Position numbers and translations under genes: made by a program. This document shows, one piece after another, positions 35,259 to 44,035 of a stretch of DNA of 64,000 bases. Position 1 is the first letter of the stretch. Every line of letters starts with the position of its first letter. This DNA comes from Lachnospiraceae bacterium (GTDB taxonomy: Bacteria; Bacillota; Clostridia; Lachnospirales; Lachnospiraceae): NCBI GenBank assembly GCA_015057115.1, contig SVEZ01000012.1, forward strand, positions 1-64,000, read 5' to 3'. The notes under the pieces are model-generated. The model was not told the DNA's origin. It saw nothing but the letters and a program-made list of their open reading frames with translations, and made no database searches.

Positions 35259-36092
35259 ATGAAGTTAATAAACAGGCTGGAACGAGCCCTGGGGAAGTTC
35301 GCAATTCCCCATTTGATTACTTATATAATTGCGGCTTATGCTATCGGGTTTGTGCTGGAACTGATTGGTGGTAATTTTCTTTACTATCTGACACTGGAGC
35401 CGTATTACATTTTGAAAGGACAGATTTGGAGGCTCGTAAGCTGGATCTTTATTCCGGATACCAGTGGCATCTGGGCACTGATTATGATGATTTTCTATTA
35501 TCAGATCGGAACAGAATTGGAACACTACTGGGGAACCTTCCGGTTTAATCTGTATATCTGGGGAGGCATTTTTTTCACAGACATTGCAGCATTGATTTTG
35601 TATGCTGTAACCTACCAGATTTACAAGACACCATATCCGGTAAGTTTTATGTTCGGAACCAGTTACATCAACCTGTCCATGTTTCTGGCATTTGCCACCT
35701 GCTTCCCGGAAGAGAAGGTTATGCTTTACTTTGTAATTCCGGTGAAGATGAAATGGTTGGCAGTGGTATACGCAGCGATTTCTCTGTACACCGCAATTGT
35801 TGGCGGTTGGATTGTGAGAACGGCTATTATAGCGTCATTGCTTAACTTTATTATCTTTTATCTGTTGACGCGTAATACCAAGCAGTACTCGCCGAGAGAG
35901 ATACACAGGAAGCAGAAATTTAAGCGACAGGTGCATCAGAGTGAAGAAAGAACCAAGCACAAATGCGCTGTATGCGGAAGAACCGAAGAGGACGGTCCGG
36001 ACTTACAGTTTCGTTATTGTTCCAAGTGTGATGGCAATCACGAATATTGTCAGGATCATCTGTTCACCCATCAGCATATTAAATTACATTAG
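35259..36092 (+). CDS. Rhomboid-like membrane protein with C-terminal zinc-finger tail, catalytic motif not recognised
   Basis: 277 residues. About six hydrophobic helices (residues 15-205), e.g. HLITYIIAAYAIGFVLELIG and WALIMMIFYYQIGTELEHYWG. The last segment, with conserved E-x-x-W-G, is the rhomboid/Der1 helix-3 pattern, and LTLEPYYILKGQIWRLVSWIF is the rhomboid L1-loop pattern. The place where rhomboid proteases have GxSG reads FGTSYINLSMFLAF, so the serine dyad is not evident. A cytosolic tail has CAVCGRTEEDGPDLQFRYC, then CDGNHEYCQDHLF and HQH: a C/H-rich zinc-binding module. Function unknown; perhaps a non-proteolytic, derlin-like membrane factor (inference). It is followed after eight bases by a DUF2225 gene. 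Confidence 0.8.
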   Translation: MKLINRLERALGKFAIPHLITYIIAAYAIGFVLELIGGNFLYYLTLEPYYILKGQIWRLVSWIFIPDTSGIWALIMMIFYYQIGTELEHYWGTFRFNLYIWGGIFFTDIAALILYAVTYQIYKTPYPVSFMFGTSYINLSMFLAFATCFPEEKVMLYFVIPVKMKWLAVVYAAISLYTAIVGGWIVRTAIIASLLNFIIFYLLTRNTKQYSPREIHRKQKFKRQVHQSEERTKHKCAVCGRTEEDGPDLQFRYCSKCDGNHEYCQDHLFTHQHIKLH

Positions 36093-36100
36093 GAGGCAAT

Positions 36101-36970
36101 ATGAATTTATTATCAGGATTAGAGAAATTTGGATTGTCGGCAGACGGCACAATGAATCTTTTTGAAGATGAGAAGACCAAGGCGAAACCGGCCGGAGACG
36201 GTGAGGGCGCATCACAGGCTGCGGCAGAACCTACAGAAGCGGATTTCCTTTTGGACAAGCATGTGCGTTGCCAGATTTGTGAGAAGACATTTGCTATCAA
36301 AGCCGTAAAGAACGGTCGTGTGAAACGTTTAGAGCCGGATAAGGATTTACGTCCGAGACATCAGTATATTGATACTCTGAAATATTCCGTTATTTCGTGT
36401 CCGCATTGCGGATATACTGCTTTAAGCAGAAGTGTAGGTGATTTGACCAGTGTGCAGCGTAAGCTGATTCAGGAGAATATCTGTGCCAAGTTCAAGCCGG
36501 CGCCGGTGGAGGAAATGGAGAATTACAGTTACGATTATGCATTGGAGCATTTTAAACTGGCATTATTCAACAGCGTAGCCAAGAAGGGTAAGGCCAGCGA
36601 GAAGGCATATATCTGCTTATGTATTTCCTGGTTACTTCGTGGCAAGGCAGAAGAGATGGAAGCAGATAAAGAGCACAATGACGATGCAGGCATTGCAGCT
36701 GTAAGACAGGAAGAGAAAGCGTACTACGATCAGGCTTACGAAGGATTCATGAAGGCTGTTTCTTCCGAGCAGTTCCCAATGGTAGGTATGGATCAGAGTA
36801 CTGTAGATTTCCTGTTGGCATCCATGAGCTATCAGATGGGTAAACTGGATGTGGCAAGTAAGTTAATCGGAAGCATTATTACTTCTCCGGCAGCGAACAG
36901 CCGTATGAAAGATAAGGCTCGTGACCTGAAAGAAGAGATTATTAATGCCATTAAGACAGGAAAGAAATAG
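36101..36970 (+). CDS. DUF2225 family protein
   Basis: 289 residues. The N-terminal half has the DUF2225 zinc-binding pattern: VRCQICEKTFAIKAVK, then RPRHQYIDTLKYSVISCPHCGYTAL. The C-terminal half is helical, TPR-like, around NYSYDYALEHFKLALFN and KAYICLCISWLLR. DUF2225 proteins are common in Clostridia and Bacilli and have no known activity. Its gene follows the rhomboid-like gene by eight bases with AGGAGG in the gap, so the two are co-transcribed from the promoter at 35209; both carry Cys-rich zinc motifs. It ends 36 bases before the hrcA promoter. Confidence 0.9.
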   Translation: MNLLSGLEKFGLSADGTMNLFEDEKTKAKPAGDGEGASQAAAEPTEADFLLDKHVRCQICEKTFAIKAVKNGRVKRLEPDKDLRPRHQYIDTLKYSVISCPHCGYTALSRSVGDLTSVQRKLIQENICAKFKPAPVEEMENYSYDYALEHFKLALFNSVAKKGKASEKAYICLCISWLLRGKAEEMEADKEHNDDAGIAAVRQEEKAYYDQAYEGFMKAVSSEQFPMVGMDQSTVDFLLASMSYQMGKLDVASKLIGSIITSPAANSRMKDKARDLKEEIINAIKTGKK

Positions 36971-37006
36971 TTTCTTATAAAAATTGAAAAATCTTGCGAA
37001 AGAGTG

Positions 37007-37035
37007 TTGACAAAGAATAAAGGTGGTGGTATCTT
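37007..37035 (+). promoter_or_regulatory. Sigma-A promoter of hrcA-grpE-dnaK-dnaJ
   Basis: TTGACA (37007-37012), 17 bases, TATCTT (37030-37035). The CIRCE operator begins 13 bases after it, near the expected transcription start. Confidence 0.85.
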
Positions 37036-37048
37036 TTATTCATAGATG

Positions 37049-37075
37049 TTAGCACTCTTTTTATATGAGTGCTAA
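37049..37075 (+). promoter_or_regulatory. CIRCE operator of the hrcA operon
   Basis: Perfect TTAGCACTC, nine bases, GAGTGCTAA. It lies between the promoter and hrcA. The same 18 conserved bases occur upstream of htpG at 3774. Confidence 0.96.
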
Positions 37076-37099
37076 CAAGAAGGAAAGGACGGTGACAAC

Positions 37100-38167
37100 A
37101 TGGAGAATAAGAGTACGATGCCACCTTTGGATGACCGGAAACGTAGGATTTTGACCTTAATTATTCGTAGCTATTTAGAGACCGGCGAGCCGGTGGGATC
37201 ACGAACGATTTCCAAATTATTGGACACTGCCTTAAGTTCCGCTACCATCCGTAATGAAATGTCGGATTTAGAGGATATGGGATATATTTTACAGCCCCAT
37301 ACTTCTGCGGGAAGAATTCCTTCTGACTTGGGCTATCGCTTCTATGTTAACGAATTGATGGATGAACATGAGCGAAGCGTACAGAAGATGGAAGAACTGG
37401 TCATTGAGAAGACGGAGAAGATGGAGAAGGTGTTAAAGAGTGTGGTGAAAGCCTTAGCAGTGAACACCAATTACGCAACTTTAATTACTTCCCCCAATAC
37501 CAGCCGCAATAAGGTGAAGTTTTTACAACTTTCCCAGGTGGATGAACAACAGCTTTTAGCGGTTATTGTAATGGAAGGAAACATTGTAAAGAATAAGATG
37601 ATTCCTATTCATGAAACAATTGATAATGAGACGGTTTTGAAGCTGAATATTCTGCTTAATACCACCTTGAACGGATTGACCAGAGAAGAGATTAATCTTG
37701 GTGTGATTTCCAAGATGAAGGAACAGTCTGGAGCCTACTCCCAGATTGTGAATGAGGTATTGGATGCAGTGGCGGAAGCCTTTGCGGAAGATGAGGAACT
37801 GCAGGTTTATACCAGCGGTGCTACCAACCTTATTAAATATCCGGAGTTGGCAGGATCCGAGAAGGCGGGAGCACTTTTATCCGCTTTTGAGGACAAGGAA
37901 GAATTAATTGAGTTTTTATCCGAAACCAGAGAAGATCAGAAGGAGAATGGCATTCAGGTTTATATCGGTAATGAATCTCCGATTCAGACTATGCAGGATT
38001 GTAGCGTAGTGACCGCCACCTATGATCTTGGTAACGGTCTTTCCGGTCACATTGGAATTGTGGGACCGAAACGAATGGATTACGAGAATGTTATGGACAG
38101 TTTGAAGAATATTAAGGAACAGCTGGACATTACATTTAAGAATAAAAGCCCGGGAGAACCGGGTTAG
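37100..38167 (+). CDS. hrcA: Heat-inducible transcription repressor HrcA
   Basis: 355 residues. The N-terminal winged helix-turn-helix shows RSYLETGEPVGSRTISK and LSSATIRNEMSDLEDMGYILQPHTSAGRIPS, the HrcA signature. A GAF-like domain and the C-terminal QTMQDCSVVTATYDLGNGLSGHIGIVGP follow. HrcA binds CIRCE and is kept active by GroEL. Two CIRCE sites are in the window, its own at 37049 and one before htpG at 3774, so its regulon here covers dnaK and Hsp90 genes. Start ATG 37100 follows GGAAAGGA. It is first gene of the class I heat-shock operon. Confidence 0.97.
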   Translation: MENKSTMPPLDDRKRRILTLIIRSYLETGEPVGSRTISKLLDTALSSATIRNEMSDLEDMGYILQPHTSAGRIPSDLGYRFYVNELMDEHERSVQKMEELVIEKTEKMEKVLKSVVKALAVNTNYATLITSPNTSRNKVKFLQLSQVDEQQLLAVIVMEGNIVKNKMIPIHETIDNETVLKLNILLNTTLNGLTREEINLGVISKMKEQSGAYSQIVNEVLDAVAEAFAEDEELQVYTSGATNLIKYPELAGSEKAGALLSAFEDKEELIEFLSETREDQKENGIQVYIGNESPIQTMQDCSVVTATYDLGNGLSGHIGIVGPKRMDYENVMDSLKNIKEQLDITFKNKSPGEPG

Positions 38168-38188
38168 GAATGGAAGGGAGAATAGTAA

Positions 38189-38824
38189 GTGGCAGCCGTA
38201 AAGAGAAACAAAGAAAACCTCAACGTGGATACAGAGGCGAAGAAAGAACAGGAGACCACCACAGAAGAGACATGTGATAACGAAGCGTGCAATCAGGAGG
38301 CTTGCGAAGCAGCTGAAGCATCTGAGACAACTGAGACTGCGGAGGAAGCTTGCAAGGAAGAATCCAAGGGTAAGAAAGAGAAGAAAGACAAGAAGGATGA
38401 GAAGATTGCAGAGCTTACCGATAAAGTAACCCGTCAGATGGCGGAGTTTGATAACTTCCGTAAGCGTACCGAGAAGGAGAAGAGTCAGATGTTTGATATG
38501 GGCGCTAAGTCCATAGTAGAGAAGATTCTTCCGGTGGTAGACAATTTTGAACGCGGTTTATCTTCCGTTCCGGATGAATTGAAGGATAATCCTTTTGTAG
38601 ACGGAATGGATAAGATATACAAACAAATGCTTGCTTCTTTAGAGGAAGCGGGAGTAACAGCCATAGAGGCTGTGGAGAAGGAATTCGATCCGAATCTTCA
38701 CAATGCGGTAATGCATGTGGATGATGAGAACTATGGAGAGAACGTAGTTGTGGAGGAATTCCAGAAAGGCTATATGTATCACGATACTGTGGTTAGACAC
38801 AGCATGGTAAAGGTAGCAAACTAA
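38189..38824 (+). CDS. grpE: Nucleotide exchange factor GrpE
   Basis: 211 residues. An acidic, Cys- and E-rich N-terminal tail (about 1-75) is followed by the long dimerisation coiled coil (EFDNFRKRTEKEKSQMFDMG) and the C-terminal beta domain (FDPNLHNAVMHVDDENY, VVEEFQKGYMYHDTVVRHSMVKVAN). It exchanges ADP for ATP on DnaK. The start is GTG 38189, eight bases after GGGAG; no ATG precedes the conserved part. The tail contains a cluster of cysteines (CDNEACNQEACEAAEA), unusual for GrpE. It follows hrcA by 21 bases. Confidence 0.95.
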   Translation: MAAVKRNKENLNVDTEAKKEQETTTEETCDNEACNQEACEAAEASETTETAEEACKEESKGKKEKKDKKDEKIAELTDKVTRQMAEFDNFRKRTEKEKSQMFDMGAKSIVEKILPVVDNFERGLSSVPDELKDNPFVDGMDKIYKQMLASLEEAGVTAIEAVEKEFDPNLHNAVMHVDDENYGENVVVEEFQKGYMYHDTVVRHSMVKVAN

Positions 38825-38848
38825 GTAACAAAAGCAACAAAACAATAG

Positions 38849-40759
<1,911 letters not shown>

Positions 40760-40768
40760 TTGTAGATC

Positions 40769-41929
40769 ATGGCAGAACAGAAAAGAGATTACTATGAGGT
40801 CTTAGGTGTATCTAAGACCTCATCGGACGATGAAATTAAAAAAGCATATCGTAAGCTGGCCAAGAAATATCATCCGGATATGAATCCGGGAGACAAGGAA
40901 GCGGAAATGAAATTCAAGGAAGCTTCCGAGGCCTATGCTGTTCTTTCCGATGCCGAGAAGAGAAGACAGTATGATCAGTTTGGTCATGCGGCATTTGAAG
41001 GCGGCGCCGGTGGCGGCGGAGGTTTTGATTTTTCAGGCATGGATTTTGGCGATATTTTCGGCGATATCTTTGGAGATATTTTCGGCGGCGGACGTCGCGG
41101 TGGTGCATCCAATGGACCACGTCGCGGTGCCAATTTACGTGCAGCCATCCGTATTACTTTTGAAGAGGCGGTATTTGGTTGCGAGAAAGAGATTGAGATT
41201 ACTTTGAAGGAAGAATGCCCAACCTGTCACGGTTCTGGTGCGAAACCGGGTACTACTCCGGTAAGTTGTACCAAGTGTGGCGGCAAAGGTAAGATTATTT
41301 ACACATCCCAGTCTTTATTCGGAACCATGCAGAATGTCCAGACCTGTCCGGAATGTAACGGTACCGGAAAGATGGTCAAGGAAAAATGTTCCGACTGTCG
41401 TGGAACCGGCTATGTTTCTGTAAAGAAGCGTATTCAGGTTTCTGTTCCTGCGGGAATTGACGACGGACAGTCTATCCGCATTCGTGACAAGGGAGAACCG
41501 GGTACCAACGGAGGACCGAGAGGAGATCTTTTGGTAGAGGTAGTGGTTTCCAGACATCCGATTTTTACCAGAAGAGATATGGATCTTTTCTCAACCGTTT
41601 CCATGAGCTTTGCTCAGGCTGCATTAGGCGGAGAATTGCGTATTCATACCATAGACGGAGATGTTTTATATGACATCAAACCTGGAACCCAGACGGATAC
41701 CAGAATTCGTTTAAAGGGCAAGGGCGTTCCGTCCCTTCGTAATAAGGACTACCGTGGTGACCACTATGTTACTTTAGTAGTGGACGTTCCAACCACCTTG
41801 AATGCAGAGGCCAAGGAAGCACTTCGTGCCTTTGATGCGGTGGCAGGAAATACATTAAAAGCATCTTCGGAAGGTACAGATCCGAAGGAAGAAAAAGATA
41901 ATAAAAAGAAAAAGAAGAAGTTCTTCTAA
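40769..41929 (+). CDS. dnaJ: Co-chaperone DnaJ (Hsp40)
   Basis: 386 residues with all parts of a type I J protein. J domain ([31 protein letters not shown] with HPD), a G/F-rich linker with [15 protein letters not shown], and four zinc motifs [24 protein letters not shown] and CSDCRGTG. The substrate-binding barrels end with [17 protein letters not shown] lysine-rich tail (DNKKKKKKF region) closes it. It delivers clients to DnaK and stimulates its ATPase. It follows dnaK by nine bases and ends the operon. Confidence 0.98.
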   Translation: MAEQKRDYYEVLGVSKTSSDDEIKKAYRKLAKKYHPDMNPGDKEAEMKFKEASEAYAVLSDAEKRRQYDQFGHAAFEGGAGGGGGFDFSGMDFGDIFGDIFGDIFGGGRRGGASNGPRRGANLRAAIRITFEEAVFGCEKEIEITLKEECPTCHGSGAKPGTTPVSCTKCGGKGKIIYTSQSLFGTMQNVQTCPECNGTGKMVKEKCSDCRGTGYVSVKKRIQVSVPAGIDDGQSIRIRDKGEPGTNGGPRGDLLVEVVVSRHPIFTRRDMDLFSTVSMSFAQAALGGELRIHTIDGDVLYDIKPGTQTDTRIRLKGKGVPSLRNKDYRGDHYVTLVVDVPTTLNAEAKEALRAFDAVAGNTLKASSEGTDPKEEKDNKKKKKKFF

Positions 41930-41934
41930 ATTTG

Positions 41935-41958
41935 GAGCCATCGCAGTTGCGGTGGCTC
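41935..41958 (+). terminator. Probable terminator of the dnaK operon
   Basis: GAGCCATCGCA, loop GT, TGCGGTGGCTC, with one G-T pair, then a T-rich stretch interrupted by GC. Confidence 0.65.
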
Positions 41959-41971
41959 TTGCTTTATATAT

Positions 41972-42126
41972 TAGTAGCCGGCGCCATGCTTTTCGCAGGG
42001 ACGCTTGCGCTTCGCCCTCGCACGTAGCGGTACATAAGGAAGCCCTCAGGTTGACACCTGAACACCTTCCTAAGTACCAACGGCTCGCGAGACCCCGCAT
42101 CAAAAGCATGCCGCCGGCCCTTACTA
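41972..42126 (+). repeat. Intergenic palindromic element, copy E
   Basis: A 155-base near-palindrome with outer arms TAGTAGCCGGCGCCATGCTT (41972) and AAGCATGCCGCCGGCCCTTA to 42126. The left core has CGCAGGGACGCTTGCGC, then CCCTC and GTAGCGGTACATAAGG. The right core has CCTAAGTACCAACGG and GAGACCCCGCA. The tip is CAGGTTGACACCTG. It follows the dnaK operon. Confidence 0.8.
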
Positions 42127-42150
42127 CATAACGCAAGAACTTAAAGATAT

Positions 42151-42177
42151 TCGCAGGGACGCTTGCGCTTCGCCCTC
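42151..42177 (+). repeat. Partial copy (E') of the element core
   Basis: 27 bases identical to 41993-42019 of copy E (starting TCGCAGGGACGCTTGCGC and ending CGCCCTC). Only the small-hairpin part of the core is present; no right half follows. Confidence 0.8.
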
Positions 42178-42545
42178 ATGGGTCGCAGCTGGGGCAAGTC
42201 GGCGGAAAGTGTGAAAAGGGTGGAGTCGGCGGCGATTTAGCTTTGAAATGCATGGGGATGCCTAAGTCGTGTCGGCGGAAAGTGTGAAAAGAGTGCCATT
42301 GGCGACGTTTTTTTTCGAAAAATCGCCGTGGAATGTGATGGAAAAATGAAAACCGCCGACGTAGCTTTGAGACACTCGCCATGTGGAACAGGATAGACAC
42401 AATTCTCGACGAGTTTTGCGATTTTTCTCGCCGCAAGGTGAGCGTAGAACACACATTCCGCCGAGGCACCGAAAGAAAATCGGCGTGGGACACAGTTTTG
42501 ACAGCAATTTTGGCGAATCAATAGTGAATCAATAGTGAATCCAGA
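42178..42545. other. Unexplained non-coding region with short repeated motifs
   Basis: No supported gene in about 370 bases. A 21-base motif starting GTCGGCGGAAAGTGTG occurs at 42198-42218 and again, identical, at 42271-42291; a related inverted copy (CACACATTCCGCCGAGGC) is near 42450. Short G/C-rich words GCCGACGTAGCTTTGA and GGCGATTTAGCTTTGA also recur, and GAATCAATAGT is tandem near 42515-42540. Open frames on the minus strand are not supported by ribosome sites. It may be a degraded gene or a structured RNA. Confidence 0.5.
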
Positions 42546-42571
42546 GTCGCTCCTGCATGACAGTATAGTTG

Positions 42572-42600
42572 TTGACATTGAGAGCGGTTGTTTATATAAT
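42572..42600 (+). promoter_or_regulatory. Perfect-consensus sigma-A promoter
   Basis: TTGACA (42572-42577), 17 bases, TATAAT (42595-42600), 45 bases before the lipoprotein start at 42646. Confidence 0.93.
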
Positions 42601-42645
42601 GAGTTTATGGACATATTATTAACATAGCATGAAATGGAGGGTATT

Positions 42646-43164
42646 ATGAGACGGTTGAGAGGATTTTTGCTAGTGGGGATTTGCATTCTGGCAGTGCTTT
42701 TGTCGGGATGTGCCAGTAAGAAAGAAAAGGAAGCTGCGAAAACGGAATTTCTTCAATGGATGTTTACGTCCAACCTGGATGGGCGGTATGAAAAGGTGCA
42801 GGCCCATGAAGACGCAAGTACGGCTATGGATAAAATTGAAGAAGAGTATTACAAGGACATTAAGGGAAAAATCACGCAGCATGTGTATGAAGTGATTGCG
42901 AAAAAGCGTATGCCTTACAAATTTGATGAAATGACACTGGGGCATGATGTAGAGATTACGGATATAAAATTCAGTGGTGACAATTTCAGCGCCGGTTTGT
43001 GGTTTCATACAACGGAGGATAAAAGTGCGTTAACGTCGTATATAATGTATGGTGTGCTGGAAACCAAGGAGGAAGACTCTGTTCTGAAAATCAGTGGTTT
43101 TAAAATTAATGATGAGGCGGATTTCTGGAAGCGGTTTTCTGAGGGACTGGAAAAGGCAAAGTAA
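42646..43164 (+). CDS. Lipoprotein of unknown function
   Basis: 172 residues. A lipoprotein signal peptide ends in the lipobox VLLSGCAS (modified Cys about 23), followed by a Lys/Glu-rich helix. The rest (KTEFLQWMFTSNLDGRYEKVQ..., MTLGHDVEITDIKFSGDNFSAGLWFHTT) looks like a mixed alpha-beta domain typical of small surface lipoproteins. The family is not recognised. Start ATG 42646 follows GGAGGG; an in-frame ATG at 42634 would sit before that site. A perfect consensus promoter drives it, so it is probably well expressed. The next gene has its own promoter. Confidence 0.85.
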   Translation: MRRLRGFLLVGICILAVLLSGCASKKEKEAAKTEFLQWMFTSNLDGRYEKVQAHEDASTAMDKIEEEYYKDIKGKITQHVYEVIAKKRMPYKFDEMTLGHDVEITDIKFSGDNFSAGLWFHTTEDKSALTSYIMYGVLETKEEDSVLKISGFKINDEADFWKRFSEGLEKAK

Positions 43165-43193
43165 AAATATGTAACATTTGTGAAATGATTTCC

Positions 43194-43222
43194 TTGCAAT
43201 TGCATACTAGATGTTGTATACT
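43194..43222 (+). promoter_or_regulatory. Promoter of the J-domain protein gene
   Basis: TTGCAA (43194-43199), 17 bases, TATACT (43217-43222). The leader to ATG 43306 is about 75 bases. Confidence 0.7.
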
Positions 43223-43305
43223 AGATTTGAGTTGAGACACAAGAAGTACAAGGATGTACAAAGGGCACCAGATTTGTAGTTAGTACGAAAGTAGTAGGTG
43301 AGTAC

Positions 43306-43815
43306 ATGGACCAGCCAGTTTATACGGCGGAGAAAGAGCAGGAAGTTCTTAACCAGTGGTTGTTTCAGGATACAGTTGAATTTGAGAAAGAGAAAGAAGA
43401 ACTGAAACAGGAACGCCGCGAGATTGAGAGCATGAGACGTAAGCTAGAATGGGACATGGAGGATTTTCAGAGAAAGGTTGCTATTGAAGAACAGAAGTTA
43501 GAACGTGAAAAGCAGCTTTTCGAAATGAAATGGAGACTTCTTGAAAAAGAAGCAGCCAATCTTGCAAAAGAACGGGATGAGTTCAATTATAAGATGCGGG
43601 AGTTTGAGGCATCCATTTTGCAACAGCCGCCTGTCCGGGATATGGAATGCGGTCTTTTGTTCCGTGGTGTAACCAATGAACTTTCACTTAAGAAGCGGTA
43701 TAAGGATCTGATGAAGATCTATCATCCGGATAATATTGCCGGAGATACCGGAATTGTGCAGGAAATCAGCAAACAGTACGAAGAGATGCAGACACAGTTT
43801 CGTGCTCGTTATTAG
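43306..43815 (+). CDS. Coiled-coil protein with C-terminal J domain
   Basis: 169 residues. From about 22 to 108 the chain is almost wholly heptad-like and charged (EKEKEELKQERREIESMRRK, EEQKLEREKQLFEMKWRLLE), a long coiled coil. The last 50 residues form a truncated J domain: helix I-like LFRGVTNELSLKKRYKDLMK, the catalytic triplet in IYHPDNIAGD, and a final helix EISKQYEEMQTQF. J-domain proteins recruit DnaK through HPD. The reversed order (coiled coil first, J domain last, no zinc or client domain) suggests an adaptor that places DnaK at a structure or partner held by the coiled coil. It lies 1.4 kb after dnaJ but has its own promoter. Partner unknown. Confidence 0.85.
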   Translation: MDQPVYTAEKEQEVLNQWLFQDTVEFEKEKEELKQERREIESMRRKLEWDMEDFQRKVAIEEQKLEREKQLFEMKWRLLEKEAANLAKERDEFNYKMREFEASILQQPPVRDMECGLLFRGVTNELSLKKRYKDLMKIYHPDNIAGDTGIVQEISKQYEEMQTQFRARY

Positions 43816-43864
43816 TGCGCACAGAAATTAACTTGACGATATAGAGACATACCTAAGAAGGAAA

Positions 43865-43896
43865 CGTCTAAGCCAGTTGGCTTAGGCGTTTTTTTT
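43865..43896 (+). terminator. Rho-independent terminator
   Basis: CGTCTAAGCCA (43865-43875), loop GT, TGGCTTAGGCG (43878-43888) and eight T. It ends the J-domain gene. Confidence 0.92.
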
Positions 43897-44035
43897 CGCA
43901 GACGTCCGGCAAAAAGCACAAGAAGCGTGATGAAAGTTTGTACAAAAACACGTGAGCAAAAATCGCTTCCAATGCAATTAAACATATAGAAATGAATGGT
44001 ACTGAACGAATAGCATGAAGTCGGAGGAAGAAAAG

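Noticed and set aside
42237-42686. Minus-strand open frame of about 149 codons after the dnaK operon
   Set aside because: No ribosome site, composition unlike the neighbouring genes, and it runs into the promoter and start of the lipoprotein gene.
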